In this document: positions 54,000 through 64,000 of the stretch, in pieces | Position numbering within the stretch: the stretch's first letter is position 1 | Layout of the letters: each line of letters starts with the position of its first letter | Origin: Chionoecetes opilio | Lineage: Eukaryota; Arthropoda; Malacostraca; Decapoda; Majidae | DNA length: 64,000 nt | Assembly: GCA_016584305.1 (NCBI GenBank) | Contig: JACEEZ010018580.1 | Coordinates: forward strand, 55,292 to 119,291 | Reading direction: 5' to 3' | Position numbers and translations under genes: made by a program | Notes under the pieces: generated by a model | The model's database searches: none | What the model was told of the DNA's origin: nothing | What the model saw: only the letters and a program-made list of their open reading frames with translations

Positions 54000-54560
54000 C
54001 GTTTTCACCCCTGAAAAATGACATAAAAACCTAAAGTTCGAGTCGACGACCTTAACTCCACCTCGATAACGTGGCCAGTATGAACGGCGCGATACCGGAC
54101 CCTTCCCCGTGTTCAAAACCCCAGAAACCACCCAAGAACACCACCAACGAACGACCCAAGTTTTTAAAAGCCCAAAATTAAGATAAACATCAAGGAGTCT
54201 GACATTATGTATCGCACCGACTGGCCCAAAAGACGAAAGAAAAACGGGGGCCGAAAATTAAAGCGGGGAATGGGTCCGAAACGGGGACCTCGTTGGGCGT
54301 GTATCCACTCAGGCCCCCAACTGTATGTTAAAAAAACCCTAACCCCCAAAAAGTAGAGGCCGTAAAAAAGATCCTCACCACAGAAACGCCAACAAAAATT
54401 TCCCAGCAGTGTTACCTCAGATGGCAGAATCACAAAAAAACTAAGAATTCTACAATTAAAAAACAATTTTGGATGGAAGAAATTAACCCCCTTCCTTGAA
54501 AAGAAAACCCGAGATGATTGACACTACCCAAGTGCTCTTTAACCAAAAATAGTGAACCCG
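54000..54560 (+). other. Possible decayed LINE ORF1 or gag-like text
   Basis: The plus strand reads fragments such as SMNGAIPDPSPCSKPQK, KESDIMYRTDWPKRRKK and TPTKISQQCYLRWQN in shifting frames, consistent with a basic nucleic-acid-binding ORF1, but no diagnostic motif is present. Confidence 0.3.
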
Positions 54561-54779
54561 AAGATAATCAGAATCCACCTATGATGATGCTACTGCTGAA
54601 ACAAAAACCCCGGGGGCAAGGGACACAGAGCTCTGCGCAAAACGGAAAAAAGGGCAAAAATAGCGCAAACTACAAATACTACTAACAATACTCTTACATA
54701 TCGTTGTTACCACCCAAGGAAAAATGCCTATGTAATTAACTATTTTTACTCTTCATCAACTACTAGTGAACCACCATCA

Positions 54780-56770
54780 TATTCAAATATTGCCGTAATA
54801 TTCTGCTACACTTTTATTTTATTATTATTACTCTTTTGTTTTTTATTTTTTACTACTATTTCGTTATTAATACTTTTCTACTACTACTGTGCGAAAAACC
54901 CATCTATGGTTAAACTACTACTATTTTATAAAAATTTATTTCTTTAATATAAATTCCTATTATTATTTTTATTTTATTATTTTTTTACTTCAAAATTTTT
55001 ATTTATTATTTTTTTATTATTATTATCTTTCGTAATTTGATTATTTTTTTATTATTATTATCTTTCTATTTTCATTGTTTTTGTTTTTATTTTTATGGGG
55101 GTAAAAGGTGATGGTATTTTTGGTAATTTTTATTTTTATTTTTAAATTATTATTATTATTATAACATTTTGTTTTTGTTTTATTTTATTATTATTATTAA
55201 TTATTATTATTATTATTATTATTATTATTTATTATTATTTTTTATTATTTTTATTATTTTTTATTTTATTTTATTATATTTTTTTTTTTTATTGCTGTGT
55301 AGCTATTACTATTATAACTATTATTACTATTTTTTTTGCCTTTTTCTGCTGCGCACAAAAAAATAAAATTATTTACTACTATAATTAAAATTATGTTAAA
55401 GTTTTATATATTTAAAACTATACTATTAAATTACTTTTATTCCTTTTGTTATTATTATTAATTATTATATTATTTTCATTATTATTTTTTTTTCTTTTAT
55501 TATCAAATTTTATTCTTGGTATTTTATTTTTATTTTTATTTTTTTATTATTATTTTTTTATTATTATTATTATTACCATATTAGCGACCCTCCAAATTTT
55601 ACACTGTACTGCCCCTACACTACACTACTCATACTACTACACTATTTAAACTACTACTATACAAACTATACTAATACTCCTATCTCATAATAACAAATAT
55701 TATATATTTTTGGGGCTATTTATTTTAATTTTCATTTTATTTCAAAAACTTTTCTTTTTAAATTTATTAATATTTTATTTTATTATTATTTTATTATTAT
55801 TATTGTACACTATTACACTGCTACGTTTTTAAAAAATTCTCTGTTTTTAAATTTGCTACTATCTTTTTTTAATAGTTCCTGTATTATTATTAAAATTATT
55901 ATTTTTATTGCTATTATTATGGCTATTTTATTTATTATTATTATTATTATTTTTAAATTTTTATTATTATTATTGTTGCTATTATTAGTATTTTTTTTAC
56001 TTCTTTTATTTTTTTATTATAGTTGTAATGGTGAGGTATTATTATTTTATTTTTATTTTATATTATTTTATTATTTTTGTTATCACTATTACTTTATTAT
56101 TTTACTAAATTATTGGTTGAAATATTATTACTACCTTGTTACCTATTTTTATTTATGCTACATGATAAACCTCCATCCTATTTATTATTGTATTTTAAAA
56201 TTTTTTACATATCTAAAACCATACTATTACAAATTAATATTATCGTCTTTATTACATTATTTTTTTACTTTATTATTATCTATTATTTTTTATGATGTTT
56301 ATTTTTATATTTTTTTATTATTACTTTTATTATTGTCATTATTGCTATTTTTGCTATTATTATTATTATTTTATTATTATTTTACTTTTATTATTTTTTG
56401 TTATTTTTTACTGTTATTATTATTTTTATTTTTATTTTTATTTTTATTATTATTATTATTATTATTTATTATTATTGCTTTTGCATTGTTATTACTATTA
56501 CTTTTATTATTATGACTTTTTTTTTTTTATTATTTTATTATTATTTTTTTTTTAAAATCATTATATTTAGTTTTGTTTTTTTTCATTATTATTATTTTAT
56601 TATTTCACATTATTATTATTATTATTTTCGTTATATTACGGTTATGATTATGAAAATTTATTTTGTTTTTATTATTTTTTTATTATTTTTTTTATTATTT
56701 TTTTTATTATTATTATTGTTTTTGCTCCTGTACTACTTTTACGCAGTAATAAAATTATTCATTTTTGTTC
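54780..56770. repeat. (ATT)n-rich low-complexity block
   Basis: About 2 kb of TTA/TAT trinucleotide-rich sequence with T-runs. Long open frames here encode only Phe/Leu/Ile/Tyr and are artefacts of composition. Confidence 0.9.
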
Positions 56771-57900
56771 TCACGCCGGGCGTGACTTAAATTTTTCCAA
56801 CATAAGTATGACCCCCCGGTCCAGCTTAACGATGCTTTTTCTACTTTTCTTTGTACGTAATTATTTTAATAAGATAATGTCAAACCTTTTTTTATACTCT
56901 TTTCAATGTATTGATGATATTGACTCAGAAAAAAAACGTTTAAAATGGAAATCATAAAAACAAGTGGCCACATGACTTTAACTTCTTTTAAAGTTTATAT
57001 ATACAACTTTCAAGATCTCATTTTGACCCCCGGGCTACTAAAATACAATTTTTCAATAAATCAAGATATTAAAAAAAATAGATAAAACCCAACATTCCTA
57101 AAATGCTCAAATTTATCTCCCAAAATCTAGCTTTTACAGAAAATTTGGGTGATGATTAACAAAATCTTCAGAATTTCCTGGGTATCACTCCTACCTTGTC
57201 AGAACACTAGGGTCAAGGGGGTGTTTTTCTACTATGTTTTTTTACAATTTAAAATCTGAAAAAAATATGATTTTAACATGTATCAATAAGAAAATTGAAT
57301 TACTACTATTAGAATTATTACTGAATCTATCATTTTGATTTTTTCAAAAAACCAATAGTAAACATATTTTTAGTGACGAATTCACAATGCATAAATACAC
57401 ATTACAGCAACAAAAAAGAATAAAAAAAATACTCATAGGAGCTTTTAAATAAACTTACTTACATAAACCCATACACCCAAAAAATAACTTTTTGCAAACA
57501 TTCAAATTTTAAAATTTTTTTCCTCACACGCCAGACCCACTAATTTCCAGATAGTTTTTAATTTTGGGGACCCTTCTCCTAACCATATAACACAAAATTT
57601 TTTTGGAAAAATTTACCGCAGGTATTGTACACTTTTCCCCTTTCGGGCCATTTCCTATTTTCTTAAAAATTTCCTTCCCCCCCCAAAAAATCAAAACTCA
57701 ATAAAATAGAATTCAGAAATGTAACCCTAAAATAAGGAGCTTTTTTTCTCAAAAACTTACACCCTATTATGGAACCCCCTCTTATCTTCACAAGATATAA
57801 ATTTAAATTTTAATAATTTTTTAGACAAATGAGTAATTTAAAAACAAGAAGTTTCCAATAAAAACAAATATATTCTGAAAAAAGGGTACATAACCTTGGG
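56771..57900. other. AT-rich unassigned sequence
   Basis: No feature beyond AT-rich text. May contain the unrecognisable 5' part of the decayed LINE that follows. Confidence 0.35.
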
Positions 57901-58099
57901 TAACGCGCTGTAATTAAATCGGTCAAACCAAAAAAAATCTATTTAAGGACTTAAAATGGGATTGTTTGAAAGTTTTTTATAAAAATACCGCAATGTCCTA
58001 AATAGGGTTTTAAAAAAAATAAAATTTCAACTATATGTCGATATTTACAAATTAAAAAAAGATACAAACGCAAATATTGAAAAAACCATAAAAAAACTG

Positions 58100-59740
58100 A
58101 AAAATAACTTAAAAAAACTTTTCTCAGTTTCAAAAAAATGAATAATAAATAATGAGATCCATCCGAAAGCAGAGGCCTTCAATAAGTATTTTTTTCAGAT
58201 ATTCTTCCAATTTAGATAACCACATCCCACCTTCCTTATTAAAACCCCTTTACTTTTGAGAGGGAAAATCCCAAAATCAATGATTTTTCCCCAACTACCC
58301 AAACGTTTTCAGCTGTAATAAAATCTTAAAAAACAAAAGTGTAAAACCCATAAATTTCCGTCTCTCCCTAAAATAATAAAGAAAAATGCTGTTCCCTTTT
58401 CAACTTGTTCAACCGTCCATCCAAAAGGAAATTTTTTCCCCATGTTTAAAAACATGCAACCGAAAACCCCTTTTTTAAAAAGGTCCAAAAGAAACATTGC
58501 CAATTACAGCCAATTATCACTGCTTAAGCACCCACTCAAAAATATTCGAGAAATTTAAAGAAAAAAATTTTTTTAATTTCTTAAACAAAAAATCTATTTT
58601 CAACAAAGAAAAAATTTTGGGGTTTTTGAAGGCTTTAAATCCTTTTGTCTCTGACCGCCCTTTACCCCATAACACTACTCTGTTGGGGTGCCCAAATACA
58701 ACCCTATTTTTTATGACTTTACAAAGCTTTTATACAGTGAAACATAATTTTACTCAAAAATTGAAACTTAGGTATACGTGGGATCATACATGCGGTTTTG
58801 AGACTCCTCACCGGGAGAACCAAAATAAAATTTCAAATTTTCTATCTCAACTTTCATACGGGTCCCTCAGGGGAGTGTCCCCCGGCCCATTTTATTCCCT
58901 TTTCTACATAAAAGATCTCCCCAAAAGTATTTTCAAATTTAAAAAAAATACTTTTTGCTAGACTCTACGTTATTATTACTGGTGCAGACCCATCCTTTTA
59001 GAAACAGCCAAAAAAAGACCAGAACATTTTTTTAAAAGGTGTTTGAGTAATAGAAATAAACCCTTTAATTTTAAACAAAATATTATATCTCTTTTTCCAA
59101 CAAGGCGACTAAAATTCTTTCCCATCTGATAACACAAATGCATCAACAGAATAACCAACACAAACTATAGGTGTAACTTTTTATGATAACAATTTTTTAA
59201 ACCCCACATTAATTAATTATGTCTTTTAAAATTTTCTAAATCGTATCTCTATTATTCAAATTAGAGACCTTTTTGCCCCAATAATATACTTAAAATTTTC
59301 TATAATGCCCATGTTTTTCCCAACTTTACTATTGTACTCCAGTCTGGGCACATATATCCCACTCATTTTCTTCCCCCCGTTCCGGCACAAAAAAAAATAA
59401 TTAGATATTTCAAATTCGGGTACTTTGATCATACTCCCCCTTTTTTGAAGAATAGAACTCTTTAATTTTTTTGACATAAAAATTAAGTTGGAATATATAG
59501 CACAAATTAGACTGGTGGTCATTTTTAACTTCTCCCCCAACATAACTTCCCCCCCCCGAAATGTGAACACCTCCCTGTACCACAACATAACCGAAGTTTT
59601 TTAAAAACCCCCCTAGCCTACTCTGGTCCCAAGATATGGAATAAATACCCGACTCTGTAAAACCTACCAAAATTTTTTCATTTAAAAGGCAATCAAAAAA
59701 ATTTTATTTTCCAATACTGACAAGATATTTTTTTCAAAAT
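58100..59740 (+). pseudogene. Decayed Jockey/CR1-group LINE RT
   Basis: The plus strand shows, in order: AEAFNKYFFQIF (58175), THSKIFEKFKEKNFFNFL (58535), FNKEKILGF, DHTCGF, GSLRGVSPGPFYSLFYIKDL (58860-58915, corresponding to the usual Val-Pro-Gln-Gly-Ser block), ILKIFYNAHVFPTLLLYSSL (59290-59350), ISNSGTLIILPLF (59410) and FDIKIKLEYIAQ (59480). The catalytic box is not found. Each block is in a different frame. The order and spacing are those of a LINE RT from pre-RT linker to C-terminus. Confidence 0.6.
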
Positions 59741-59849
59741 TTTTTTCTAATATTTGTTCTAATATATTTCTAAGATGGTCATGTAGATTATTATAGTGCC
59801 AACAATACATTTTATTTCATTTTACAAATGAATTTTGAGCAATTGTCTT

Positions 59850-59945
59850 GTATTTCCCTGATTTTTTTTTTTTGTTTTTGTTTTTTTTTTTTGGGTTTAC
59901 CTTTTTTGTTTTGTTTTTTTTTTTGTTTTTTTTTTTTCTTCTTCT
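59850..59945. repeat. T-rich tract
   Basis: Broken poly-T/TTTG run of about 95 bp. Confidence 0.85.
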
Positions 59946-60106
59946 AGTAATTTACTGACGCCTAGATAAATTTTTTGAACTACGAGTGCGCCCGAATAGC
60001 CGTAGGCTTCGTATGGGCTGCTTACACAAATTAGTTATATAATTTATTACTATTATTTTGTATGGTAAGCATATTAAAAATGTTTCAAATGTTTCAAATG
60101 TTTCCC

Positions 60107-61600
60107 CCGGGTTGTCTCTTACGATACAACCCCATGGGAAGGACGGGTTTTAGGGGAGCGTGCCACTCCCCCATAGCCGAAGTTGGGCTGACGGACTGCA
60201 AATGGCCTCGACAGTTCCCGGGGCAACGCTGATTTTACACGTATCTCCCCGCGATACCCCATGATTCTCGAAAACTTATTACCCAAAAGGCATTGATTCG
60301 TCTCTTCAAGTCACTATTTAGTGTCCATGTCTCAAAACCCATAGAGTAAGACAGGGATCACAAGCGCTTGAAGATCCGGTCTTGTCCTCCTGCACAGGTA
60401 CCGACAACGCCAAATACTCCCGCTGAGCGAGTCCAAACACCGTGGGCTATGCCAATCCACCGTAAGACTTCTTGACGTGACCCGCCGTCATTATGGACTG
60501 CGCTACCAAGGTATGTAAAACTTTCCAAGATCTCAATGTCCTCGCCACACGCATGAACAACTGTACTGTTTCATCTAGTAAGTCTCCAAACACCTGGACC
60601 TTGGTCTTGAGCCAGGAGACCTCAAGTCCCAAAGGCTTTGCCTCCTCGTGCAGCGCCTCGAGAGCCATCACCAGGACCCCCCACGACTCGCAAAGATTAC
60701 TGCATCATCGCAAAAACAGGATCAGTGATCTTGGTGTTTTCCGACGGATGCTCCACAATCACTTTGATCTACAAACCCCGTCCAATACCCAGTCCATACA
60801 AGCGTTGAAAAATGATGGGGCAAGGACGCACCCTTGCCTCACTCCTGTATTCACAGGAAAGAAGCTGGATACACCTGCCCCCACTTCACAGCACTCTCAG
60901 TCCCAGAATACAGACCAGTTATCAAACCAATAGTCCTTGCAGGAATCCCTCGAAGTCGCAGAAGATCTCAGAGTGACTCACGATGCACTGAATCAAACGC
61001 CTCCTTGAGATCAACATAGGCTGCAAGCATCCCCTGTCGAAACTCACGTCGGCGTTCCACCAGGACACGAACGCTAGGATACGGTCCGTTGTTTGACTTA
61101 CCAGCGTGAACCCAACTGCAGAGGTCTCTGATGCTTCACCCGATGACTGCCCAATTCGTGTCAGCAATAGATGGGCAAACACCTTTCCTGGTAAAGCTGA
61201 GCAGTGTAATACCGCGGTAATTGTTGCAGTCCTGACGGTCCCCTTTCCCTTTCCCGATAGGGACGACCAGCCCCCTTTTCCCGTCAGGAGAATGGTACCT
61301 GATTGCCACACGGCAGTCAGGGCAGCATGCAACCCGCGGATCATGGCCTCACCCCCACTTTGAGGAGCTCCGCACTGATATTACAACACCAGTGCCTTTC
61401 CACCCTTCACTTTGCTACAGCCTCTCTGACTTCGTCAAGAGAGGGTGCGCTTTCGTCAATGGGAGGATCGGCATCCACTGCCTGTAACTCAGTGGTGTGA
61501 AGCTGCTCAGTTGGAGGGTCCACCGTGAACAACTGCCCAAAGTATTCAGCCCAACGAGCCATCTGCCCATCCATGTCCATGAGTGTACAAGTGTAAAAAT
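60107..61600 (-). pseudogene. RTE-type LINE fragment, second copy
   Basis: Collinear with 18440-19871 and extends about 80 bp further 5' (YTCTLMDMDGQMARWAEYF, GQLFTVDPPTEQLHTTEL). Other readable blocks are APSLDEVREAVAK, QSGFT-like text with indels, and MALEALHEEAKPLGLEVSWL, KTKVQVFGDLLDE. It lacks the terminal 190 bp of the 3' end. Numerous single-base losses. Confidence 0.8.
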
Positions 61601-61790
61601 TTGGACCAAATTCAGTCTTTAAAATTTGATAGATACTCAATACATAAGAAAAATATAGGGAAAAAAAGCCCTTCACTAAGCTGACACCTACTGGGTATCT
61701 ACTATCACTGTTACCTTAAGGATACCCAAACAGTACGCTGGAACACGGTGGGGCAGGTTGAGGGGCTTTCCCCCACTACTACTACTGTTA

Positions 61791-61791
61791 N
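61791..61791. other. Single-N assembly join
   Basis: Lone ambiguous base in a triplet repeat, analogous to 36922. Confidence 0.95.
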
Positions 61792-62030
61792 TTCATTATC
61801 ATTTTATCATTATTATCATTAATTATTATCATTTATCATTATTATCATCATTTTCATCATTTTTATTATTATTATCATTTTTATCACTAATATCATTATT
61901 ATCATTATAATTATCATCATTTTTATCAATTTTATCATTATTATTATCATAATTTTTATCATTATTATCATTATTATTATCATCATTTTTATCATTATTA
62001 TCATCATTTTTATCATTGTTATCATTATTT
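61792..62030. repeat. (ATCATT)n / (ATT)n microsatellite
   Basis: Imperfect TTATCATTATTATCATC repeats. The Asn/Asp/Lys and Ile/Met frames on the minus strand are compositional. Confidence 0.93.
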
Positions 62031-62036
62031 TGACAG

Positions 62037-62126
62037 AGTTGACGGCGGGACAAAATGTTGTTCAGGAGCTTCTGCAACTTCGAGAAAATTTGCTGGAAAT
62101 CTGTCCCGTGTCTCATGTGAACAAAA
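62037..62126 (+). CDS. Candidate host-gene exon
   Basis: 90-bp exon candidate. Acceptor TTATTTTGACAG before 62037; consensus donor AAAAGTAAGT after 62126. With two carried bases it encodes LTAGQNVVQELLQLRENLL and EICPVSHVNK, then one base (A) carried to the next exon. The leucine heptad-like spacing suggests a helix. It joins in phase with 63773-63843. Gene unknown. Confidence 0.5.
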
Positions 62127-62130
62127 GTAA

Positions 62131-62135
<5 letters not shown>

Positions 62136-62193
<58 letters not shown>
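62136..62193. repeat. (TC)n microsatellite
   Basis: About 58 bp of TC immediately downstream of the candidate donor. Confidence 0.95.
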
Positions 62194-62197
<4 letters not shown>

Positions 62198-62295
62198 GGT
62201 TACTCACTCTACCTGTTGTATTACCCTATGTTTGTTAGTTAGTTTGTTTGTTGTTTGTTGGTTGTTTGAAAAGTAGAATTGATTTAAGTAGTTAA

Positions 62296-63071
62296 AGTAA
62301 TCGTCCAGACCATTTCATCATTCCTGATTTAATGCAGTCAAAATATAGCCATGATCGAGTATATCAACAATATGTTGTCACTTTTTGCATCCAGTCACAC
62401 GTTTTTAAATGATCCGCATTCAAAATCTGTAAATTCCCCGAGCTCTCAAAACACAACTGGCGGACAGCAGACGACGCACCACGGCTCGGCAACGTCACAA
62501 TAGTGAGCCTCCCAGCCCTGCCTGATACAAATACACGGAGACACGGAGAAAAATGTAGTACTTGGGGAATTTTGGGTGTTTCTGATATTTTTCTGTGCAG
62601 CGCCTGACAGTGGCGGGTGAGAGGAGCGCGGCTAGAATGTGCTTCACACCGCGCTCCTCTCACCCGCCACTGCCAGGCGCTGCACAGACATTATCATGGT
62701 CAAATAGGTCAGAAATGAGTGCTAAGCTCTCTGCAAAGGCACAAGCTTTCTTGCTGTATCCATGAAGGATGCAAGTATATGCCACATCGCAAAAAAAAAA
62801 TATCAGAAACACCCAAAATTCCCCAAGTACTACATTTTTCTCCGAGTCTTCGTGTATTTGTATAGGGCCGGGCTGGGAGGCTCACTCGTGTGATGTCGCC
62901 AGCAAGTTTCCCGCCACGGCTGGAATGGGGCTGTTGTTTTTCCCGCGCTTTTTACAAAAGTCATGTTTCTAGGGAAATAAGGCGTGGAAATGAATAATTT
63001 TTTGTGGATTAGGTATTTTGAAGAACATTCAACATAATTATGCAAAGAAAAAATGGGTCTGGACGATTACT
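62296..63071. mobile_element. Foldback MITE family F, copy 2
   Basis: Ends AGTAATCGTCCAGACCATTT and complement, as in 13989-14837. Arms of about 300 bp (62296-62605 and 62760-63071) are inverted. In the middle is a separate hairpin: a ~39-bp stem from 62594 (tgtgcagcgcctgac...) to 62688 with a 17-base loop. Lies in the intron between the two candidate exons. Confidence 0.88.
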
Positions 63072-63700
63072 TTACGTATTATTTTCTTCTTTTTATTTTT
63101 TACCTAAACTATGTTGTTGTTGTTGTTTGTTGTTACTTTGTTTCTGTATCTATTTAGTAGTTCACGTTTTCTGGTGTAGTGTAGTTTGATATATTTTCTG
63201 ATTTCATTGACTTTTATTATTAATTTTGTTTGCATTATTTTTGTCATAGAAATTTGCTTAACTTCTACTTTTTTGTATCCTTTAATTTTGATCTCTTTAA
63301 TATTTTCTTTCATTATTATGTTTAACCTATTTTTTTTTACTTTTACTTTTTACTTTTACTTTTTTACTTTTTTACTTTTTCTACTTACTTTACTTTTAAC
63401 CTAATATTTTTTTTACTCTTCATCTACTTCTTCCTCTACATCATTTTTATCTATCTTTTATATTGTCTTCCTATATTTCTTTAATTCTATCTTTATCTAT
63501 CTTTATCCTATCTACTTCTATCTTTTTCTTTAATCTCCCTTCTATCTTTTTCCTATCTTCTTTTCTATTTTCCTTTTATATTCCTATCTTTTTTCTATTA
63601 TTTTCTTTTATTTACCTATCTTTTTTTTTTTTTTTTTTTTACTATCTTATCTTATTTCCCCTCTTTATCAACCCTCTCCCTTCCTCCTTCTTCGCCTTCT
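63072..63700. repeat. Pyrimidine-rich low-complexity DNA
   Basis: TTTTTACTTTT and CTATCTTT-type repeats with a T17 run at about 63625. Non-coding. Confidence 0.8.
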
Positions 63701-63772
63701 TCAGTAGCATGTGTTTTTACCCTATGTGTGTATTGCATGTGTTTCAAAGTAGTTGTTGTTGTTGTTACGTAG

Positions 63773-63843
63773 CTTTTGAGTTGCTGTCTGGAAGGGCGGC
63801 GGCAGCTAAGGAGGAGGAGAAGGGCGCCCTATCACTCTATGAG
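63773..63843 (+). CDS. Candidate host-gene exon (helical, MIT-like?)
   Basis: 71-bp exon. Acceptor TTGTTGTTACGTAG; donor GAG/GTAAGG. Carries two bases that complete a Thr codon with the exon at 62126, then encodes FELLSGRAAAAKEEEK and GALSLYE and ends at phase 0. The pattern (Ala/Glu/Lys helix followed by AL-LYE) recalls the second helix of MIT domains, but 23 residues are too few to claim it. Confidence 0.5.
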
Positions 63844-63845
63844 GT

Positions 63846-63960
63846 AAGGAAGGGAAGGGAAGGGAAGGGAAGGGAAGGGAAGGGAAGGGAAGGGAAGGGA
63901 AGGGAAGGGAAGGGAAGGCAAGGGAAGGGAAGGCAAGGGAAGGGAAGGAAGGAAAGAAGG
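63846..63960. repeat. (GGGAA)n pentanucleotide repeat
   Basis: About 20 GGGAA units grading into GGAA/GGAAGA text to the window end. Confidence 0.95.
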
Positions 63961-64000
63961 AAGGAAGGAAGGATGGAAGGAAGGAGGAATGGAAGGAAGG

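Larger units (their letters stand above)
53890..61790. other. Second probable unpolished stretch
   Basis: From about 53.9 kb the text shows the same signature as 30.7-36.9 kb (inflated homopolymers, frequent indels in otherwise recognisable LINE coding) and it ends in a single N at 61791. The boundary on the left is uncertain. Homology calls inside it are approximate. Confidence 0.6.

Noticed and set aside
55169..56790. Membrane-protein-like frames rich in Phe, Leu, Tyr and Ile
   Set aside because: Composition artefact of the ATT-rich low-complexity block.
61819..62116. Asn/Asp/Lys-rich frame
   Set aside because: Read-through of the (ATCATT)n microsatellite.

Overview
The window looks like eukaryotic, repeat-saturated nuclear DNA from an arthropod, most probably a decapod crustacean. 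The evidence is a dense mix of CR1-, I- and RTE-type LINEs, tRNA-derived SINEs, Tigger, Tc1, hAT and piggyBac-type DNA elements, abundant (GA)n, (AC)n and (ATT)n microsatellites, and CCTAA-type telomere-like motifs. There is no operon structure and almost no intact gene. The organism call is inference from repeat style, not from a search.

Layout. 0.6-5.7 kb: a nearly complete but broken CR1-type LINE (minus strand; ORF1 with an SGNH-esterase-like domain, then endonuclease and reverse transcriptase), split by a 719-bp piggyBac-like element with TTAA target duplications. 6-8.7 kb: a Tigger/pogo relic, three copies of one tRNA-derived SINE and another CR1 fragment. 9.1-10 kb: an 11-unit C2H2 zinc-finger pseudogene. 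10.8-12.3 kb: a cluster of small DNA elements (one hAT MITE with a perfect 8-bp duplication), bracketed by 49-bp direct repeats. 12.8-20.85 kb: one I-group LINE (zinc-knuckle ORF1, then endonuclease, RT and RNase H) carrying three nested insertions, the last an RTE LINE with an exact 11-bp target duplication. 22.76-27.78 kb: about 180 copies of a 28-bp satellite whose monomer matches the 3' terminus of that I-group LINE. 28-46 kb: an apparent ~8.9-kb tandem duplication. Its first copy, from about 30.7 kb to a single N at 36922, has the error profile of unpolished long-read sequence, so the duplication may be an assembly artefact. 46-51 kb: Tigger, piggyBac and foldback MITEs, a 31-bp tandem repeat, a 276-N gap, a CXC-domain fragment, and a 91-bp minisatellite derived from the C-terminal coding end of an RTE-like LINE. 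53.9-61.8 kb: a second low-quality-looking stretch, AT-rich, with decayed LINEs, ending at another single N. 62-64 kb: a possible host gene.

Host genes. Three minus-strand exons (48526-48658, 45513-45656, 39290-39495) have consensus or acceptable splice sites and mutually compatible phases. They encode helical, HEAT/ARM-like sequence, so a host gene probably runs right to left through the repeats. A second minus-strand exon candidate (51245-52242) encodes a charged, Ser/Thr-rich protein but its frame is broken. Two plus-strand exons (62037-62126, 63773-63843) also share phase. None could be named with confidence.

The most notable theme is that two independent tandem arrays (28 bp and 91 bp) can be traced by eye to the 3' ends of LINEs present in the same window, which suggests satellite birth from retrotransposon tails.
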